Source of the DNA: an uncultured Eubacteriales bacterium
Lineage (GTDB): Bacteria > Bacillota > Clostridia > Christensenellales > Pumilibacteraceae
Direction: 5' to 3'
Assembly (NCBI GenBank): GCA_900553005.1
Contig: USBU01000052.1
Location: 1-7,455, forward strand
Length of the DNA stretch: 7,455 nt
Part shown: positions 4,984 to 7,455 of the stretch, piece after piece
Layout of the letters: each line of letters begins with the position of its first letter
Position numbering within the stretch: the first letter of the stretch is position 1
Translations under genes and position numbers: made by a program
The notes under the pieces: model-generated
What the model saw: the letters and a program-made list of their open reading frames with translations, nothing else
Databases searched by the model: none
Told to the model about the DNA's origin: nothing

Positions 4984-6411
4984 TTATGCCGTTACGCTGT
5001 TCATCGCCGAAACGGCCGCTTCGTATGCCTCGTTTATTTCCTGCTCTGTCACGGCGGCGGAAACAGCAGCTTTTCCCTCGTCGTAAGCAGAGAGCAATGC
5101 CGCCTTCTGCTCCTCGGTCAGCCCTTCCGCGCCGTTTCTGGAAAGATATTCGGCGCTTAAAGCCGTCAGTTTTTCCTTTCTGAGCTCGTCGATTTTGGTA
5201 GGCGTTTCGTTAATAGACTTTACAGCCGCGTCATAAGCGGTATTGACTTCCTCCACGCTGCCCGCGGCCATAATCTCGGTCACGCCGTTTGCGTAATACG
5301 TGTTTATTTTATCGAAATTAGCCTTAGAGTATAAAGAATCGTCAGTATATTCCCCGGTTCCGATTTTATTATCCCGCAGCGTCCTCAAAGCGCCGGATTT
5401 TTCCGCGCGCGCGTCATTCAGCGCCTGCTCCTGAGCCGCCGTCATAACGGAATCCAAACTCGATTTAGCCTGAGAAAGGGCAGCCGCCACCTCATCGGCA
5501 GTGGTCGCATTATTAATAGCCGCAATTCCGTCCGCTTTAGCAGCCTCCAGTTTTTCAACTCCGCTTTGCGTATAATTATCGTCAGACTTTGTCAGGCGAT
5601 AAGAGGTAAGCTCGTTTACCGCGGCAGCCTTGGCGTCGGCTAAAGCCTTTTCCTCCTCGGAAGGATAATCGCCCTTCGCATATCCGGCTGACTCAAGCAG
5701 CTTTTCAGTTTTTTCGGTGCCTGTTCCGTAAATTGCCGCATCAAACGCTTTATACGTGTACTGAGCGGCAAATTTGCCGATTATACCGTCGCCGACGGTC
5801 TGAGTATAAGGCTGAGCGAATGACAGCGGGAAAATAACCGTAGAAACAATAAGCAGAACCGCCACTACAGTTGCGCCGCGCACGGCGCCGAAAATAAACC
5901 CGACAAGTCTGCTCCACGCGCGCACCTCTCCGCGGACAATAATCTTTTTAAGAATCCATGCTATGATTATGGCAACAATACGAGCAACCGCATATAGAAG
6001 GACGCACAAAATAATGCTTAACGTATTGACCGAAAGATTAACCGCTATAAACTGAGCATAAGTAAGTCCGTAAGACGTCGGACCGCCCATTGCGGTAAAC
6101 CTTTCTATCATGGGATTGATATAAAGCCCCATCGCGCCGGACAGCTGAGTGCCCTCGGCGGCGCCGAGAATTTCCTCTCCGAAGCTGTTGTAATAAAGTC
6201 CGTACAGCGACCAGCCGTCGCCTACTATAAAGTTGCGGATAAGCTCCACGTTCAGCACCCAGTTGATTACGGAATCCACAACCAGCCAGGTCGCCAGCAG
6301 CGCAAGGGCAAAACAAAATAATTTTATAAAGGTCTTACCAAAGCCCTTCCATAATCCGATAAGCGCAAAAAAGGCGATTATCGCAATTATTGCTATATCG
6401 ACGTAATTCAT
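4984..6411 (-). CDS. CvpA-domain membrane protein with three extracellular FIVAR-like helical repeats
   Basis: Residues 1-200 resemble the CvpA family: the opening VDIAIIAIIAFFALIGLWKG is followed by three more hydrophobic helices, giving four membrane segments at about 4-21, 28-50, 125-155 and 170-195. Positive charges lie between helices 1 and 2 (WKGFGKTFIK) and between 3 and 4 (KKIIVRGEVRAWSR). The N-terminus, the 55-120 loop and everything after residue 200 should therefore be outside. Residues about 251-475 form three related helical units of roughly 70-80 residues (251-322, 324-400, 404-474). Each has an Ala-rich 'A...DARAEK..AL' helix, a polar turn, and an 'AxxxGxxAI.AA.T..EIN.AY.AAVSA' helix pair. 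These look like FIVAR or similar repeats seen in Gram-positive surface proteins. CvpA proteins are usually about 160-200 residues, so the repeats more than double the length. CvpA is named from colicin V production in E. coli; its molecular role is unsettled. An ideal AAGGAG lies seven bases before the ATG. The promoter is not obvious. Confidence 0.88.
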   Translation of the reverse strand: MNYVDIAIIAIIAFFALIGLWKGFGKTFIKLFCFALALLATWLVVDSVINWVLNVELIRNFIVGDGWSLYGLYYNSFGEEILGAAEGTQLSGAMGLYINPMIERFTAMGGPTSYGLTYAQFIAVNLSVNTLSIILCVLLYAVARIVAIIIAWILKKIIVRGEVRAWSRLVGFIFGAVRGATVVAVLLIVSTVIFPLSFAQPYTQTVGDGIIGKFAAQYTYKAFDAAIYGTGTEKTEKLLESAGYAKGDYPSEEEKALADAKAAAVNELTSYRLTKSDDNYTQSGVEKLEAAKADGIAAINNATTADEVAAALSQAKSSLDSVMTAAQEQALNDARAEKSGALRTLRDNKIGTGEYTDDSLYSKANFDKINTYYANGVTEIMAAGSVEEVNTAYDAAVKSINETPTKIDELRKEKLTALSAEYLSRNGAEGLTEEQKAALLSAYDEGKAAVSAAVTEQEINEAYEAAVSAMNSVTA

Positions 6412-6418
6412 AAAAATT

Positions 6419-6424
6419 CTCCTT
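6419..6424 (-). promoter_or_regulatory. Shine-Dalgarno of the CvpA-like gene
   Basis: AAGGAG on the minus strand, seven bases before the ATG at 6411, fixes the start. It contrasts with the divergent yyaC gene, which has no such sequence. Confidence 0.85.
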
Positions 6425-6476
6425 GAGAAAAGTATTCCATATTTCCGCTAAACAGCGATTTTTCCTTAAGACTTAC

Positions 6477-6506
6477 GGATATAACGCCGAGTTATTGTCC
6501 ATAATC
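6477..6506 (+). promoter_or_regulatory. Candidate forespore-sigma (SigG/SigF-like) promoter of yyaC
   Basis: GGATA (6477-6481) and CATAATC (6500-6506), separated by 18 bp, match the B. subtilis SigG consensus (GHATR, 18 bp, CATWHTA) at 4/5 and 6/7 positions. The same -35 also fits the SigF -35 at 4/5. The element lies directly before yyaC, a sporulation-associated gene, which fits forespore expression. Seven bases after the -10 hexamer is the ATG at 6513, so the transcript would have essentially no leader. Consensus patterns are short and this match is imperfect. Confidence 0.45.
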
Positions 6507-6512
6507 GTCTGC

Positions 6513-7121
6513 ATGAAAGAAAAACCTTTTACAGCAGAAAGCATTGCCGATTTTCTTAAAAACGATACCCTGGTACCCGTAGCGCTTTGCATAGGCACAG
6601 ACCGCGTTATAGGCGACGCGCTGGGGCCCGTAGTCGGAGAGCTTCTCGTTTCCGCATTCAACGCGCCGTTTTTCGTTTACGGAACGCTCGCCTCGCCAGT
6701 AACCGCGCTCAACCTTGGAGCGGCGCTGGACTTTATACGCAGGCGACATCCGGGACAAAAGCTGATCGCAATCGATTCCAGTATGGGTAAGGCGCAAGAC
6801 GTAGGAAAAATCCGATTGACCGACGGCGGAATCCGTCCGGGACTTGCATCCGGCAAGCGTCTGCCCGTAACCGGAGACCTTTCCGTGACCGCCACCGTAG
6901 CCGCCAGTAACGAAAGCAACGCAATCAACTGCGTCAAATTGGGCTTTGTTTACAAAACGGCGACCGAAATAGCGCAAATCCTTGTCCGCGGAATAAATCT
7001 GTTTTTGAAAAACAGACTGTCTGAAGCAGCCAGCCAAAATAAACGGCTTAAACCGGAGCCAACCGCACCGTCAAGGCGAATAGCGGCCGCACGCTGCCCT
7101 TTCCCGCTACGTTATAAATAA
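6513..7121 (+). CDS. yyaC: YyaC family sporulation protein (DUF1256, related to Gpr spore protease)
   Basis: YyaC proteins occur in endospore formers and share the fold of Gpr, the germination protease that degrades small acid-soluble spore proteins; their own substrate is not established. From the ATG at 6513 the protein has 202 residues, close to the roughly 205 of B. subtilis YyaC. Signatures are CIGTDRVIGDALGPVVG (26-42), YGTLASPV (56-63) with ALNL, IAIDSSMGKAQDVGKI (85-100), IRPG (107-110) and LPVTGDLSVTATV (117-129). Asp35 (GDALGP) and Asp88 (AID) line up with the two regions that carry the catalytic aspartates in Gpr. The more usual AIDACLG reads AIDSSMG here. Residues about 168-202 are a basic, proline-containing tail beyond the core. 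The frame is open back to a TTG at 6423, but that stretch overlaps the neighbour's ribosome binding site, shows no family similarity and has no Shine-Dalgarno sequence. No Shine-Dalgarno precedes 6513 either. Confidence 0.92.
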   Translation: MKEKPFTAESIADFLKNDTLVPVALCIGTDRVIGDALGPVVGELLVSAFNAPFFVYGTLASPVTALNLGAALDFIRRRHPGQKLIAIDSSMGKAQDVGKIRLTDGGIRPGLASGKRLPVTGDLSVTATVAASNESNAINCVKLGFVYKTATEIAQILVRGINLFLKNRLSEAASQNKRLKPEPTAPSRRIAAARCPFPLRYK

Positions 7122-7141
7122 TACTGCGGATTATTAACAAA

Positions 7142-7166
7142 CCGATTAAACCCATATTAAAATCGG
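7142..7166. repeat. Inverted repeat just after yyaC
   Basis: CCGATT (7142-7147) faces AATCGG (7161-7166) around a 13-base AT-rich loop, 20 bases after the yyaC stop codon. The following sequence is A-rich rather than T-rich, so it is not a convincing terminator. It may protect the 3' end of the transcript. Confidence 0.4.
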
Positions 7167-7192
7167 ATTAAAAATTCAACGTCCTTGCTTTA

Positions 7193-7294
7193 GCGTAATT
7201 ACGCGCAGCGGACGGCCGTAAAAACCGCCGATTTTACGAACAGAAAAACATTAACATATTTATCGGCTTTAGTCAAGTTATTTTGCGCCGTCCG
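7193..7294. repeat. Cluster of palindromes and nested inverted repeats in the region 3' of yyaC
   Basis: GCGTAATTACGC (7193-7204) is a perfect 12-bp palindrome. CGGACGGC (7209-7216) is complementary to GCCGTCCG (7287-7294). Directly inside the first arm, CGTAAAA (7217-7223) pairs with TTTTACG (7232-7238) around an 8-base loop, so the two helices could stack. No reading frame is supportable in 7122-7421. The arrangement could be a structured 3' untranslated region ending at the terminator at 7320-7353, or a small RNA. No good promoter is visible for an independent transcript. Confidence 0.4.
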
Positions 7295-7319
7295 ATTTAT
7301 AAAATACCTGCCCGGTATC

Positions 7320-7353
7320 AAAAAACGTCCCTTCGATTACGGGACGCTTTTTT
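7320..7353. terminator. Bidirectional intrinsic terminator
   Basis: CGTCCC (7326-7331) pairs with GGGACG (7341-7346) around a 9-base loop. It is flanked by A6 (7320-7325) on the left and T6 (7348-7353) on the right, so it can terminate in both directions. On the plus strand it would end the yyaC transcript about 200 bases after the stop codon. On the minus strand it would end a gene entering from the right contig end. Confidence 0.85.
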
Positions 7354-7421
7354 GCCGATAATTCAATATCGACGTTATGTAAAAAAACCGCTTACCTGCC
7401 TTTAAAAAATATTAAAAGGTT

Positions 7422-7455
7422 TTATTGCTCATAAACGACGTTTTCAATACTCATT
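7422..7455 (-). CDS. Possible C-terminal codons of a gene running off the right end
   Basis: On the minus strand one frame is open from the contig end to a TAA at 7424-7422, encoding only MSIENVVYEQ or the end of a longer protein. The other two frames stop almost at once. The bidirectional terminator about 70 bases downstream is what would be expected behind such a gene. Ten codons cannot be assigned to a family, and the frame may be chance. Confidence 0.2.
   Translation of the reverse strand, partial: MSIENVVYEQ

Noticed and set aside
6423..6512. 30-residue N-terminal extension of yyaC from a TTG codon
   Set aside because: It overlaps the neighbour's Shine-Dalgarno sequence, has none of its own, and the length from 6513 already fits the family.
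6492..7037. 181-codon minus-strand frame
   Set aside because: Antisense to yyaC, whose GTDRxxGDALGP and AID signatures are unambiguous.
1..7455. CRISPR array, insertion sequence, tRNA/rRNA, toxin-antitoxin pair or defence operon
   Set aside because: No regularly spaced repeats, transposase, attachment-site duplications, cloverleaf-like sequence or small paired genes were found.

Overview
The window looks like the end of a contig from an uncultured, spore-forming, low-to-middle GC Bacillota, most likely class Clostridia. The evidence is a YyaC-family sporulation gene, a CvpA-domain protein with extracellular helical repeats, a lipoprotein with a group-3 bacterial Ig-like domain, TTGACT/TATAAT-type promoters and U-rich intrinsic terminators. 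This placement is inferred from gene content; no rRNA or other marker gene is present. The first 28 bases are unremoved Nextera (Tn5) read-1 adapter, so the biological sequence starts at about base 29 and the first gene is cut by the contig end.

Layout. On the minus strand, from low to high coordinate: rsmA/ksgA (16S rRNA dimethyladenosine transferase, C-terminus missing, 29-755); a 651-residue surface lipoprotein with propeller-like repeats, an Ig-like domain and a second C-terminal membrane anchor (1108-3063); a soluble protein of unknown function with repeated ISDLQ-type motifs (3307-4581, possibly starting at 4626); and a CvpA-domain membrane protein with three extracellular FIVAR-like repeats (4984-6411). 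On the plus strand, divergent from the last of these, is yyaC (6513-7121). A bidirectional terminator (7320-7353) then separates yyaC from what may be the last codons of a minus-strand gene running off the right end.

Organisation. This is not an operon. The three complete minus-strand genes are each followed by their own intrinsic terminator, and gaps of roughly 240 to 360 bp separate neighbouring genes on that strand. Two promoters are very clear: TTGACT-17-TATAAT for the lipoprotein and TTGTTA-17-TGaTATAAT for rsmA. The rsmA promoter places the predicted transcript start on, or one base from, the A of its ATG, which implies a leaderless mRNA. yyaC also lacks a Shine-Dalgarno sequence and has a forespore-sigma-like element ending seven bases before its ATG.

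I found no mobile element, CRISPR array, toxin-antitoxin pair or defence cluster, and no gene set that looks like a new multi-gene system. The less ordinary items are the two candidate leaderless genes, the CvpA-repeat fusion, the unknown protein with repeated short motifs, the doubly anchored lipoprotein, and palindromes sharing a CGTAAAA half-site in two intergenic regions.
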